NCBI RefSeq assembly: GCF_001557535.2 | Contig: NZ_CP014309.1 | Location: forward strand, 124,001 to 188,000 | DNA: 64,000 bases | From: Burkholderia sp. PAMC 26561 | GTDB taxonomy: Bacteria > Pseudomonadota > Gammaproteobacteria > Burkholderiales > Burkholderiaceae | Reading direction: 5' to 3' | Shown here: one piece after another, positions 1 to 7,980 of the stretch | Numbering within the stretch: the first letter of the stretch is position 1 | Layout: every line of letters starts with the position of its first letter | The notes under the pieces: model-generated | What the model was told of the DNA's origin: nothing | What the model saw: the letters and a program-made list of their open reading frames with translations, nothing else | Databases searched by the model: none | Made by a program: the position numbers and the translations under genes

Positions 1-315
1 ACTAAAACAATTCGCGTAGTCCGCCGCGCCAAACACAGCGTCGCCGACGGCAATTCCTTGAACATCATTCGCGACAGCATCCACGATACCGGATACGTCG
101 AGGCCGATGCCACGAGGCATATTTCCCGGAAACAAGCCTCGGCACAGCGCCCAGTCGGACGGATTCAAACCACATGCAACCACGCGCACGCGGATCAAGC
201 CGGCATCCGGGTATGGAATCGACACCTGCTCCATGCGCAATACCGAGGACGGCTCTCCAAATTGATGAAAACGCACTGCCCGCATGGTTTCAATCGACTC
301 TGCTTGTCCGCTCAT
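1..315 (-). CDS. MDR zinc-type alcohol dehydrogenase / quinone oxidoreductase (N-terminal part)
   Basis: The first 105 codons of a medium-chain dehydrogenase/reductase lie on the minus strand; the rest lies beyond the window edge. The start begins MSGQAESIETMRAVRF and is preceded by an AGGAG ribosome site. The motifs VACGLNPSDW (residues ~52-61) and VSGIVDAV followed by VGDAVFG are typical of the GroES-like catalytic domain of NAD(P)H-dependent quinone/alkene oxidoreductases. The usual GxNxxD is present as GLNPSDW, so a zinc-free quinone oxidoreductase-like member is as likely as a zinc enzyme. It is transcribed divergently from the TetR gene at 410 with twin palindromes between them, so TetR repression is the probable control. 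The substrate cannot be told. Confidence 0.8.
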   Translation of the reverse strand, partial: MSGQAESIETMRAVRFHQFGEPSSVLRMEQVSIPYPDAGLIRVRVVACGLNPSDWALCRGLFPGNMPRGIGLDVSGIVDAVANDVQGIAVGDAVFGAADYANCFS

Positions 316-344
316 AACCTGCTCCTGTTTAACAAAAATGTATT

Positions 345-392
345 TGTCAGTGACTGACATTTAACCATAGCATATAATGTCAGTTACTGACA
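345..392. promoter_or_regulatory. Twin palindromic operators between MDR gene and tetR
   Basis: Two 15-bp palindromes, TGTCAGTGACTGACA (345-359) and TGTCAGTTACTGACA (378-392), differ at one central base. Their starts are 33 bp apart, about three helical turns, so two dimers would bind the same DNA face. They fill the gap between divergent genes and are the likely binding sites of the adjacent TetR regulator (inference from position and symmetry). The AT-rich CATATAAT between them is a plausible -10 element. Confidence 0.75.
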
Positions 393-409
393 CATAGACG
401 AGTTTTTCA

Positions 410-973
410 TTGCCAAGAAACGGTACCGAGGTGCGACGCCGCTTGCAGGAAGCGGCGCTTGAGTTGTACGCAGCGAACGGATTTGATCAAACCACAACTG
501 CTGAGATCGCGACGCTGGCAGGCGTGACGGAGCGCACGTTTTTCAGGCACTTCGCCGATAAGCGAGAGGTAGTGTTCGATGGCGAAGCTGCGTTGATTGA
601 AATGCTGGTCGATGGAGTGCGCCGTGCGCCCGATGGAGGTGCGCCGATGGAAGTACTGTTACATGCGTTCCGTTCGGTAGTAGCGCTCGTGGAAGCGAAT
701 CGTCCGTTTCTGACACCGCGGCAAAAAGTGATCGAAGCTGCACCTGCTCTTCGAGAGCGTGCGCTGGCCAAAGCCGCGGCCATTACGACAGCCTTGTCGG
801 CGGCATTGGTCGAGCGCGGCCTAAATTCTCCCCTTGCAATGCTTGCCGCCCAGACAGGCATCGCGGCGTTTGGTTATGCGACCAATACTTGGCACAGCGA
901 TCCGTCATCGGGATTGAACAATCATCTCGATGTCGCTTTCGCCCGTTTGCGAGGTTTGGCCTCTACCGGTTAA
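410..973 (+). CDS. TetR/AcrR family transcriptional regulator
   Basis: This is a 187-residue one-component repressor. The N-terminal helix-turn-helix spans residues ~10-56, with TTAEIATLAGVTERTFFRHF as the recognition region, followed by an all-alpha ligand domain. The start is TTG at 410; an in-frame TAG at 395-397 excludes a much longer protein, and the second operator lies just upstream, which implies autoregulation. Length is typical of the family. It is divergent from the MDR oxidoreductase, an arrangement common for redox- or xenobiotic-responsive TetR/oxidoreductase pairs. The inducer is unknown. Confidence 0.9.
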   Translation: MPRNGTEVRRRLQEAALELYAANGFDQTTTAEIATLAGVTERTFFRHFADKREVVFDGEAALIEMLVDGVRRAPDGGAPMEVLLHAFRSVVALVEANRPFLTPRQKVIEAAPALRERALAKAAAITTALSAALVERGLNSPLAMLAAQTGIAAFGYATNTWHSDPSSGLNNHLDVAFARLRGLASTG

Positions 974-1055
974 AGCTCTAGTAGGGGAAGGGCGGCCTGG
1001 GATTTGCCCGCCGATACATATGATAGTGTCCTCTATTACATATACGGAGCATCTC

Positions 1056-1331
1056 ATGGCGACCATAACGGACGAGATGACGCGCATCCTCGAAGACGCC
1101 GCCGAAGGGCTCAAGGCACTCGAGGAAGAAGTCATCACCGCGGAGTTCAATCCGGACGACCCAGTGAGTGCCGAAGCGGCCATCGCCCACGTCGAAGCTG
1201 TCATCGATGCGAAAATCGCACGTTTTCGCGGCAACCGTCTTGTCGAGGAAGCGGCAGACGCGATCAAAGCCGAATGCCGGGCTAACATTCTTTGGCAGGC
1301 CACCGATCGCGGCACGCGCACGCTGCATTGA
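1056..1331 (+). CDS. Small acidic conserved-looking hypothetical protein
   Basis: A 91-residue ORF starts at an ATG preceded by ACGGAG at 1044-1049. The protein is acidic and predicted helical (MATITDEMTRILEDAAEGL...), with no signal peptide or membrane segment. It ends two bases before the broken gene at 1334 and sits upstream of a recombinase pseudogene, so it may be the intact first gene of a decayed integrated module. I do not recognise the family. A longer in-frame start exists at 930 but would overlap tetR; the ATG at 1056 has the better ribosome site. Confidence 0.5.
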   Translation: MATITDEMTRILEDAAEGLKALEEEVITAEFNPDDPVSAEAAIAHVEAVIDAKIARFRGNRLVEEAADAIKAECRANILWQATDRGTRTLH

Positions 1332-1333
1332 TC

Positions 1334-1745
1334 GTGCTGGCCTTTTATGACACTGCCTTGACCCGTACCACTCAGATTCGTGTGACTTTCCTTCCGTCGG
1401 CTGACGAAGCTCGCGCTCATCTTCCCAATGACTTTGTGCTTGCGCTGCGCTCGATCCGGGAATTTGCCTAAGCCGAGGGCGGCACGGTCGCCGTTCAAGG
1501 ATCCTTGCCCGATGCAGCGGTTAGCATCCTGGTCGAATTTGGGAAAAACAGTAGGTCCTTTTCTGGGCCCGGCACTCGGTGCTGCGGTCAGCGGATGGTT
1601 TCAAAGACGCGCCGGCCGAAAGCTACGACTTCAAGTGGGTGATATCGAAGTCGAGGCCAGTAATCAGGCAGAGGTTGAGCAATTGCTTGAATTGGCAATT
1701 GAGATCCGGAAACGCCAGACCAACGCCGGTAACAGTCATGAATGA
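1334..1745 (+). pseudogene. Broken gene, possibly effector-associated (EACC1-like) domain protein
   Basis: Reading from GTG 1334 gives 45 codons (VLAFYDTALTRTTQIRVTFL...) up to a TAA at 1469-1471. The same frame then continues sensibly (AEGGTVAVQGSLPDAAVSIL) until about 1545, where sense moves to the +1 frame: GKTVGPFLGPALGAAVSGWF, then RKLRLQVGDIEVEA and an acidic helix ending at 1745. Joined, this is ~135 residues with the order strand, helix, Pro/Gly segment, hydrophobic helix, WFQRR, two strands. That order recalls the EACC1 domain of bacterial conflict systems (from memory, tentative). A nonsense codon and a frameshift make it a pseudogene, unless the ATG at 1512 drives a 77-residue remnant. 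The 3' end overlaps the recombinase start by 8 bases. Confidence 0.45.
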
Positions 1746-2720
1746 GGCGGCGCTTGTCGTTCGCGTAGAGACAACGCTCCCTGCGCTGATCATTGGTGCC
1801 GGCGAGCACGCGAGCGTCCGTTTACTGGAATTTTTTGCATCGAACATTCGCACCCCAAACACACGACGGGCATATTCGCATGCGGTGGGCGAGTTTCTCG
1901 CGTGGTGCGCGCAGGCCGGCGTGAGGTCCATTATCGAGGTGCAGCCGCTGCACGTGGCGGCATGGATCGAGCTGCAAACACGGACGCTGTCGGCCCCGAC
2001 CGTCAAGCAGCACCCGGCCGCGATTCGCCACCTTTTTGACTGGCTGGTGATCGGCCAGGTCGTGCCGGACAACCCAGCCGCGTCCGTGCGCGGACCGAGT
2101 TATACGACCCGCTAAAGCAAGACGCCCGTGCTTGACGCGAGCGAAGCGCGGCAGCTGCTGGACAGTATCGATGTGAGTATGCCCATTGGCCTGAGAGACC
2201 GGGCGTTGATTGCGTTGATGGTATTTTCGTTCGCGCGGGTAGCCGCAGCGCTCGCCATGCGTGTGGAGGACGTCTATAGCCAGCACCGGCGCTTGTGGGT
2301 ACGCATGCATGAAAAGGCGGCAAGCAACATGAGATGCCCTGTCATCACACGCTAGAAGCCTAATTGGATGCATACATCCGAGCCGTCGGGATTAGCGCCG
2401 ATGGCAAGGAGCCGCTGTTTCGTACCATTCAACGGGGCACCGGGCGTCTGAGCACCACCGCCCTGCCCAGTCCAATGCGTACGTGACGGTGACGCGCCGA
2501 GCGCCTGCGGCTGGTCTCGACACCAAGATTGGGAATCACACGTTTCGCGCTACCGGCATCACTGCCTATCTGAAAAACGGCGGCACACTACAAGAACGCC
2601 GCAGCGATGGCGAAGCATGCATCGACCCGTACCACACAGCTTTACGACCAGCGCCGTGACGACAGTAGCCTTGACGAGGTGGAGCGTATTTGCGTGCGAG
2701 TTGCGGAGTTTCTGCTGTAG
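1738..2720 (+). pseudogene. Tyrosine recombinase/phage integrase, multiply disrupted
   Basis: Residues from ATG 1738 show a SAM-like core-binding domain (NTRRAYSHAVGEFLAWC, PTVKQHPAAIRHLFDWLV, then DNPAASVRGP). A TAA at 2113-2115 interrupts it. The same frame continues with VLDASEARQLLDSID and GLRDRALIALMVFSFARV, the start of the catalytic domain. A frameshift near 2315 then shifts sense to KGGKQHEMPCHHTLEA, followed by a further stop. The family HxxR box (HTFRATGITAYLKNGG) and the region of the nucleophile tyrosine (TRTTQLYDQRRDD) lie at ~2535-2660 in other frames. Several independent lesions mean it cannot be active. It marks an old integration or an integron-like/xerC-type insertion. Confidence 0.85.
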
Positions 2721-3109
2721 TTAATACCAAGGCTGACAAGCGTATTTTGCGGTCGAGATAGGGGACAACTCCGGCAAAAAGGTAGCTGGTTCGGGATCGA
2801 AGAAGCTCGCGTGGACAATAAAAAGGCGACCTGAAACAGTCACGAATGGCTATCGCTTTTTGATTAATCCGGAGAAAAGAAGGAAAAGAAGCCGACGTTT
2901 TTACACGTCGGATAAAAGTCCGGCACTACGGGAAAACCGCCGGGACGAATTTGTCGGGAGACGCAAACGTTTTGTGTGACGAAACGTTCGGCAATTTTGG
3001 TTTTTACAGAAATCCCTTACCTATTGCCTCAATCCTCGTACCAATGGCACGTTGATTGCATTTATAAGCGTTCATCGATCGGCTCCCATTGCCACTAACG
3101 TGAAATCTT
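2721..3109. other. Gene-free stretch with one hairpin
   Basis: No convincing coding sequence is seen. An inverted repeat CCGACGT...ACGTCGG at 2892-2911 could form a 7-bp stem, with a purine-rich tract before it. It may be the distal end of the decayed integrated module. Confidence 0.4.
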
Positions 3110-3391
3110 ATGCACATCCACACGCCAAAAATGCCGCCTCGAATTGCAGACCAAGAAATCAGCCATCTCGAAGCGGTGCTAAGCCTCGCTTCGCGAGCGA
3201 ACGCCGCAACCGGCCTACCTCGAATCGATGACGCTTACTGGCGCTTACGCGTGGAGCAGCTGGGGGATCGTTATGAACTTTTGCCGCAACAGAAAACTCG
3301 AGTAGCCAGACTCTCGCGCTCGCTTGCAGCAATAGCACACGTAGAAAGAGAAGCGGCAACCGCCGATTCGCTGTCGCGCTTTGCGGCTTAG
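3110..3391 (+). CDS. Hypothetical protein, 93 aa
   Basis: The ORF starts at ATG 3110. It encodes a basic, helix-rich protein with no signal peptide or membrane segment (EISHLEAVLSLASRANAATG, DAYWRLRVEQLGDRY). The ending, with KTRVARLSRSLAAIAHVERE, looks like an amphipathic helix. I recognise no family. Codon use agrees with the surrounding genes, which mildly favours a real gene. No clear ribosome site is visible. Confidence 0.4.
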   Translation: MHIHTPKMPPRIADQEISHLEAVLSLASRANAATGLPRIDDAYWRLRVEQLGDRYELLPQQKTRVARLSRSLAAIAHVEREAATADSLSRFAA

Positions 3392-3586
3392 CTTGCTCAG
3401 AGCAGCGAAATGAATAAAACCGAGTGTCCAACTGCAGCGTGGCGGTCGGCGAGTCTCCATGCCCGTTGCGGCGCATGGGCACCAACGCTCAGTGACGAAC
3501 GTCGCGCCGGAACAAGGCCGATTTCATTGCCAAGTATTCTGACACTCTTTCGTTTTCCCTTTCAGTTCATTCGCCGGAAGCGTCCC

Positions 3587-3880
3587 ATGCGACTAGCTGG
3601 AAAAAAACCCAAGTTAATGTTTTCTCGCAAAGATTCCACTGCCGCCACGCGCGAAACTTTATGCCACGACGACTTCGCAATTTACGCCACATACCGGTTG
3701 ATTCAAGGCCGATTTATAGGGTCGCTCAAGGTTGTTAGGAAAACCGACAACCGTCTGCTTTTTCCGTTCGAAGGAGCGCCTACCATTGGGCCGTTTGACC
3801 ACAAGGAGGAAGCACTGCGCGCGTCCGAGACACTCGGGATTCAGATCGTGGAAGGCGACATCGCCAATCCTGAACCGTGA
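3587..3880 (+). CDS. Conserved hypothetical protein (DUF6723-like)
   Basis: A 97-residue cytoplasmic protein starts at ATG 3587. The block FAIYATYRLIQGRFIGSLKV, followed by RKTDNRLLFPFEGAP and GPFDHKEEAL, matches a small beta-rich protein common in Burkholderia and Paraburkholderia that I recall as DUF6723; the name is from memory. Its role is unknown. The ORF could run upstream to 3410, but that extension is unlike the conserved core. It stands alone ahead of the stress cluster. Confidence 0.6.
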   Translation: MRLAGKKPKLMFSRKDSTAATRETLCHDDFAIYATYRLIQGRFIGSLKVVRKTDNRLLFPFEGAPTIGPFDHKEEALRASETLGIQIVEGDIANPEP

Positions 3881-4213
3881 GGCGCTGCGACATGGCTCAT
3901 CGCACTCGGAGAAGAGGTCATCGCCCACGCCCTAAGTTCGCCCTGCTGCGCTGGGAGTGCCTGCCTATGATTACGAGCAGCGTTCATTCACTCATTGAAA
4001 CGGCAAGCCCCATCGGTCTGCGACACCCTAGCCGTAGTGCTGTACAAAAAGATATCTTTTTGCTGGAACCGATTTACAAGTATGCCGGCGCCGCGCCGCA
4101 GTAGCAGCGGTCCGGCACACGCTTTGCACTAGAGCCGTGCGCGTACGCAATGGTTCCGCACGCGCCTGATGGCCACCAGTGGTAAACCCTTTCACTACGG
4201 AAGACGTCAAATC

Positions 4214-4930
4214 ATGAAGATACTCACCACTCAGGACGGACTGCCTCGGCTTTCATGGGGTTCCGTGATCGCTGGCGTCATATTGTCGTCCATCGTCTAT
4301 CTAATCATGAGCGTGCTTGGCACGGCAATCGGGGCGTCGCTCCTTTCGCCTTTGTCGCAGCCGAGTCCTTTGCATGGATTTGGTTTCGGCTCCGGCGTAT
4401 GGGTTATTGTAACGACGGTATTGGCAGTCTTTGTGGGCTCCTATTTCGCAGGCCGCTGCGCCCCAGTTCTTGGCTGGCTGCATGGACTGTTAGCTTGGGC
4501 GGTCATGACCCTTCTGATCGTCTTTGGCACCACGTCGTTGATCAGCAGTGCGGTAAGCACTGTTGGCAGTGTGGCGGCTACCGGGGCTCAGGTTAGCGCG
4601 ACAGCGGCGAATCAGACCAACGTCGACCCGTCGATGGTCAACTCAGCCAAGCAACAAATACAGGCAGCGGTTGCATCGGCTGCCTCAGAAGCATCGAGCC
4701 CTCAAGCCGAGCAAGATGGACGGCAAGCGGCCGACACGGCCGCCCGAGGCGTGGCCCGTGCAAGTTGGTTCGCTGTCGCCGCGCTGTTGGTGGGTGCGAT
4801 CATTTCGATCGTCTCCGGAAGTGCTGGATTTCGCCATCAACCGTCCTTTGAAGACGCCGGCGGTACAGCTGCAGGTAACGATGCCGTTTCTACACTAAGC
4901 CGAGTGACACGTCCGACCAGGGCCCTCTGA
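4214..4930 (+). CDS. Inner-membrane protein of the stress cluster
   Basis: A 238-residue protein starts at ATG 4214 (MKILTTQDGLPRLSWGSVIA). Three hydrophobic segments occupy about residues 15-40, 57-80 and 84-108, and a fourth (WFAVAALLVGAIISIVSGSA) lies near residue 198. Between the third and fourth lies a ~85-residue Ala/Gln/Ser-rich region (SATAANQTNVDPSMVNSAKQ), probably periplasmic and helical. Proteins of this layout occur beside DUF2382 and YqjD-like genes in Burkholderia; their function is unknown. A rho-independent terminator follows at 4969, so it appears to be transcribed separately. Confidence 0.75.
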   Translation: MKILTTQDGLPRLSWGSVIAGVILSSIVYLIMSVLGTAIGASLLSPLSQPSPLHGFGFGSGVWVIVTTVLAVFVGSYFAGRCAPVLGWLHGLLAWAVMTLLIVFGTTSLISSAVSTVGSVAATGAQVSATAANQTNVDPSMVNSAKQQIQAAVASAASEASSPQAEQDGRQAADTAARGVARASWFAVAALLVGAIISIVSGSAGFRHQPSFEDAGGTAAGNDAVSTLSRVTRPTRAL

Positions 4931-4968
4931 TTTAAGCCTCACCCATTTATCGCCTCTCTAACGCGTCC

Positions 4969-4997
4969 AGGCCGAGGCTCCCGCTTCGGCCTTTTTC
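4969..4997 (+). terminator. Rho-independent terminator after the membrane protein gene
   Basis: A GGCCGA/TCGGCC stem with a short loop is followed by TTTTTCCTT. It lies between the genes at 4214-4930 and 5014-5472. Confidence 0.75.
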
Positions 4998-5013
4998 CTT
5001 ATGGGGCTCAACC

Positions 5014-5472
5014 ATGGAACATGACTCAAAACCACCGACAGTTGGACTCACGCGAGGCGATGACAGTGGAGAAGAATTGAAAATCGCGGCAGTACAGGAA
5101 GAAGTCGATGTGGGCGTCAAAACAACCGAAACAGGAGCGGTTCGGATTCGTAAGGTGGTGCATGAAGAGATGCACCCGGTGCCGGTCAGCTTGCGCAGCC
5201 AGACCGTCGATGTTCGGCGCTTTGCGATCAATCGTCCCGTAGAAAGCAAGTACGAGGCGCGCCAAGAAGGCGACACGCTCATCATTCCGGTCTTTGAATA
5301 TGTTCCCATCATCACGATGCAACTGACATTGAAAGAAGAGGTGCATGTAACCACCACCGTTTCACAGCAGGAAGTCTTCCAAAACGTGTTGTTAAACACT
5401 GAAGAATTAGTCGTTGAACGCCGGTCGGGCGCTCAGGGAGAATGGCACCGCGACGGCGAGAAAAACGAGTAG
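5014..5472 (+). CDS. DUF2382 (YsnF/AvaK-like) stress protein, single-domain form
   Basis: This 152-residue protein is essentially one DUF2382 domain. EELKIAAVQEEVDVGVKTTE begins the domain, followed by VRIRKVVHEEMHPVPV, DVRRFAINRPVE, GDTLIIPVFEYVPI and TLKEEVHVTTTVSQQEV. Such domains form repetitive charged beta-hairpins and are found in general-stress proteins such as B. subtilis YsnF; the biochemical role is unknown. The start is ATG 5014. It lies 95 bp upstream of a second, longer DUF2382 gene at 5568, and the pair probably arose by duplication. Confidence 0.85.
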   Translation: MEHDSKPPTVGLTRGDDSGEELKIAAVQEEVDVGVKTTETGAVRIRKVVHEEMHPVPVSLRSQTVDVRRFAINRPVESKYEARQEGDTLIIPVFEYVPIITMQLTLKEEVHVTTTVSQQEVFQNVLLNTEELVVERRSGAQGEWHRDGEKNE

Positions 5473-5567
5473 GTCGCAGGCGTCGGGCACAGCGGTTGCA
5501 ACCTCCAATGCTGCATGCAATTCCCTTCATGGGCCGCCTTTGGCCCCTCTTTTATGGAGCGACCGTA

Positions 5568-6446
5568 ATGGCACAAACTCTTATCGGCTTATTTAATACG
5601 TTCGAAGATGCACGCAGCGCCGCAGACCGTCTGACGCAAGAAGGTATCCCGCGCACGGACGTGAATGTGCACGCGAATGACGATGCGCTGCAAGCCAACG
5701 ATGGAACGCTTTCCGCAGCGGATAACGGCGGCACGCGGACAGTTGTCGGTGACCACGCAGCAGGCGACGTGCATGAACATTCCACCGGCGGCATTGCTGG
5801 ATTTTTTAAACGCCTTTTCGGTGACGATGAAGCGCCGGAAGAGGTTGGCCACTATCACGAATCGCTTCGCCGCGGCCACGCACTGCTCTCCGTTGATGTG
5901 CACGATGAAACACGGGTTGACGCCGTTCGCGCCGCACTCAATAGCGCGGGCGCAATCGATATCGACGAGCGGGTCGCGCATTGGAAGAGCTCGGGCTACA
6001 ACGGTTATGACAGTACAGTGCCTGCGTACACGGCCGACGAAATCGCGGCCGATCGCCAAGCGTTTCCAGTGGTGAAGGAAGACCTCGCTGTAGGCAAACG
6101 TGAGGTGTCCACAGGTGGCGTTCGCGTCTATTCCCGTCTGACCGAAACCCCGGTGAGCGAGTCGGTCGATCTGCGCGAAGAGCACGCGACGATCGAGCGC
6201 CGTCCTGTTGACCGCCCCGCTACGGCTGCTGATCTGAAGGAAGGATTTGTCGAAGTTCGGGAGACGGCAGAACAACCCGTTGTCGCCAAAACCGCACGCG
6301 TTGTTGAAGAAGTGATCGTTGGCAAGGAATCAAGCAATCGCACTGAAACAGTCAACGACACGGTTCGCGGTACGGACGTCGAAGTGGAACGCGTCGCGGG
6401 TCAAGAGGGAGCGTTGCGTCCCGACGTTTCAGTGAAGAAGCCCTAA
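5568..6446 (+). CDS. YsnF/AvaK family stress protein (N-terminal flavin-handle-like domain plus DUF2382)
   Basis: A 292-residue protein starts at ATG 5568, with GGAGC eight bases upstream. Residues ~1-130 form the N-terminal domain seen in YsnF-type proteins (TLIGLFNTFEDARSAADRLT, later GHALLSVDVHDETRVDAVRA). Residues ~165-280 form the DUF2382 domain (VVKEDLAVGKREVSTGGVRV, then EEHATIERRPVDRP). The middle holds a GFFKRLFGDDE motif typical of the family. It is predicted to be cytoplasmic and stress-induced; no enzymatic activity is known. A strong terminator follows at 6471. A longer in-frame ORF from 5442 is less likely because the domain begins exactly at this ATG. Confidence 0.9.
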   Translation: MAQTLIGLFNTFEDARSAADRLTQEGIPRTDVNVHANDDALQANDGTLSAADNGGTRTVVGDHAAGDVHEHSTGGIAGFFKRLFGDDEAPEEVGHYHESLRRGHALLSVDVHDETRVDAVRAALNSAGAIDIDERVAHWKSSGYNGYDSTVPAYTADEIAADRQAFPVVKEDLAVGKREVSTGGVRVYSRLTETPVSESVDLREEHATIERRPVDRPATAADLKEGFVEVRETAEQPVVAKTARVVEEVIVGKESSNRTETVNDTVRGTDVEVERVAGQEGALRPDVSVKKP

Positions 6447-6470
6447 TTCGAGTAATCGTTCGTAGTTCTT

Positions 6471-6502
6471 AGCGGCGGCCGACTGGCCGCCGCTTTGCTT
6501 TT
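6471..6502 (+). terminator. Strong rho-independent terminator
   Basis: A 10-bp perfect stem AGCGGCGGCC/GGCCGCCGCT with a 4-nt loop is followed by TTGCTTTT. It ends the YsnF-like gene. Confidence 0.9.
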
Positions 6503-6613
6503 CCGATCTTGACCTGCCGCTATCGCCAACAGGCACGACGGCACGGCGTTTGCGGTACTTCAATGCACCGCAGAGGTTGCGGAAACGAAAACGCTACGTC
6601 TAAGGAGACGGCA

Positions 6614-6997
6614 ATGAAAGTGTTTATGAAAAGAGTGTTGGTGGCGATAACCGTTATTGGCCTGTCGGGTGGTGCATACGCCCAGGCCGGCGGAGGCGGC
6701 GGAGCCGGCGCAGGGGGTGCAGGCGCAGGTGGGGGAGCCGGCGCGGGCGGCGGTGCCGGAGCAGGTGGAGCCGGCGCGGGAGGTTCCAGCGGCGGATCGG
6801 GCGGCGGCGGCGCAGGCAATGGCGGGAACGGCGGTTCGGGCGTTGGCATGGGAGCACCCAATCAGTCCGGCAAGACCGGCGGTGCAATGAGCGCGCCTGG
6901 AAAGACTGTTCCTGGAGGTGGTACCGGAACAGGCACGGGTGACCAACCAGGTACCGCTGGCGCAGGTGCGAAGTCCAGCAACGGCACCAGCAACTAA
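6614..6997 (+). CDS. Glycine-rich exported protein
   Basis: A 127-residue protein starts at ATG 6614 with AAGGAG at 6602-6607. A signal peptide (MKVFMKRVLVAITVIGLSGG, then AYAQ) is probably cleaved after AYA. The mature part is almost entirely Gly/Ala (GGAGAGGAGAGGG-type runs) and then Gly/Thr/Pro (GGGTGTGTGDQPGTAGAG). Such low-complexity exported proteins are common in Burkholderia and have no known fold. The repetitive GGCGCAGG-rich DNA makes it prone to slippage. It is flanked by a terminator before and a GC hairpin after, so it is likely monocistronic. Confidence 0.8.
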   Translation: MKVFMKRVLVAITVIGLSGGAYAQAGGGGGAGAGGAGAGGGAGAGGGAGAGGAGAGGSSGGSGGGGAGNGGNGGSGVGMGAPNQSGKTGGAMSAPGKTVPGGGTGTGTGDQPGTAGAGAKSSNGTSN

Positions 6998-7005
6998 ATT
7001 GTCGA

Positions 7006-7034
7006 GCGCCGCACGGTCCTACCGTGGGGCGCCA
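7006..7034 (+). terminator. GC-rich hairpin between the Gly-rich gene and the yqjD-like gene
   Basis: GCGCC-g-CACGG / CCGTG-g-GGCGC pairs with a single mismatch around a tccta loop. There is no U-tract, so it may stabilise the upstream transcript or act in the leader of the gene at 7054 rather than terminate. Confidence 0.4.
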
Positions 7035-7053
7035 TAACCCATGGGGGTCAACA

Positions 7054-7392
7054 ATGTCTGACATCGCGAAAGAAAGTGCTCAGGCGAGCGGCGCTGATGA
7101 AAAGCCCGATGCCTCTAAAAATCCGGACTCAAAGACGACGCTTAGCGATTTTGCGCACGCCTCCCAGTCGTGGGACGCGCCTGAAACGAGCTCCAGTAAT
7201 TCTTCCGCCGCTGATAGCGAGGCATCAGCCAAGCGAGTGCGCGAAGTTCTCGACGACGCACAAGAAGTTTTGCAACGGAATTATCGCGCGGCGTCTGACA
7301 GCGCAGACGATTTCGTCCACGAAAACCCGTGGAAGACCATCACCCTGGCGGCGGTCGGCGGGATCATCTTGGGCATGCTGATAAGCCGTTAG
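7054..7392 (+). CDS. YqjD/ElaB family (DUF883) membrane-anchored protein
   Basis: A 112-residue protein starts at ATG 7054. It has an acidic, Ser-rich N-terminus, a central coiled helix (RVREVLDDAQEVLQRNYRAA, DDFVHENPWKT) and a single C-terminal membrane helix (ITLAAVGGIILGMLISR). The E-NPW-K-T then hydrophobic helix then R ending is diagnostic for YqjD/ElaB/YgaM, tail-anchored inner-membrane proteins that associate with ribosomes in stationary-phase E. coli. The longer N-terminal tail is unusual compared with ~100-residue relatives. The YqjE-like gene at 7981 follows on the same strand, matching the enterobacterial yqjD-yqjE-yqjK order. Confidence 0.85.
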   Translation: MSDIAKESAQASGADEKPDASKNPDSKTTLSDFAHASQSWDAPETSSSNSSAADSEASAKRVREVLDDAQEVLQRNYRAASDSADDFVHENPWKTITLAAVGGIILGMLISR

Positions 7393-7430
7393 ATTTGGCT
7401 CGTTTTGTTCGCCGCCTGCATGAGCCTTGT

Positions 7431-7718
7431 TCAATAGGGCTTTGGCAAAGGCGCATCAAGCGTTGGCGACTGAGGCTTACGACCGCCCTCGGCGGAATCG
7501 CTTACGGGCGGCGCTGATATAGGCAGCGACGTCGCAACGCCGGTACTACTCGCCGCGTCAACTGGGGGATGAGCAACGACGCGCTTTGCGGCGTCCATTT
7601 TCAACACATTATCCGCTGCCGAGGTTGCCGAGGGTTGGGCGAACGCCAGCACCGGTAGCCAAGCGATAGAGGCGATCACTGCAGCGCTGAGGATTGAAGA
7701 CCGTAGCGTAGTTTTCAT
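7431..7718 (-). CDS. Small exported hypothetical protein
   Basis: A minus-strand ORF of 95 residues from ATG 7718 (an alternative start at 7757 would add 13 residues). The N-terminus is a classical signal peptide (MKTTLRSSILSAAVIASIAW, then LPVLAFAQP; likely cut after AFA). The mature part is Ala/Pro/Ser-rich with no recognisable domain. It is inserted, opposite in strand, between the YqjD-like and YqjE-like genes. No strong ribosome site is seen. Confidence 0.5.
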   Translation of the reverse strand: MKTTLRSSILSAAVIASIAWLPVLAFAQPSATSAADNVLKMDAAKRVVAHPPVDAASSTGVATSLPISAPPVSDSAEGGRKPQSPTLDAPLPKPY

Positions 7719-7864
7719 TTCGGCATCCATAGTGTCGTTTCGTTTATTTGGGAACATCTTTTGCTCGAAGGTGGTTCACGTGTGCGGATGAGCGAGTGCT
7801 AGCATTTGCTGCACCCGCCGCATAGCGAGAATCCATTCAACGACTTTCAATAGGGAGTATGGAC

Positions 7865-7939
7865 ATGCCGTATCTTTTGGGTTGGCTGCTTGGGGTTCCA
7901 GTTATCGTGTTAGTGATTCTCTATTTGATTTTCCATTGA
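7865..7939 (+). CDS. 24-residue hydrophobic membrane peptide
   Basis: ATG 7865 encodes a 24-residue peptide, MPYLLGWLLGVPVIVLVILY followed by LIFH, that is one transmembrane helix. An AGGGAG ribosome site lies at 7852-7857, ten bases upstream. It sits inside the YqjD/YqjE cluster, 41 bp before the YqjE-like gene, which supports a membrane-stress role. Very short single-helix proteins of this kind are widespread in proteobacterial stress clusters, but I do not recognise a named family. Confidence 0.6.
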   Translation: MPYLLGWLLGVPVIVLVILYLIFH

Positions 7940-7980
7940 TGTGACCGGACGGAGCGGGGAGTCTTAGATAACCCTCAAGT

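Noticed and set aside
6520..6861. Pro-rich minus-strand ORF opposite the Gly-rich exported protein
   Set aside because: It is the reverse complement of Gly codons (GGC to GCC/CCG) and has no start signals.
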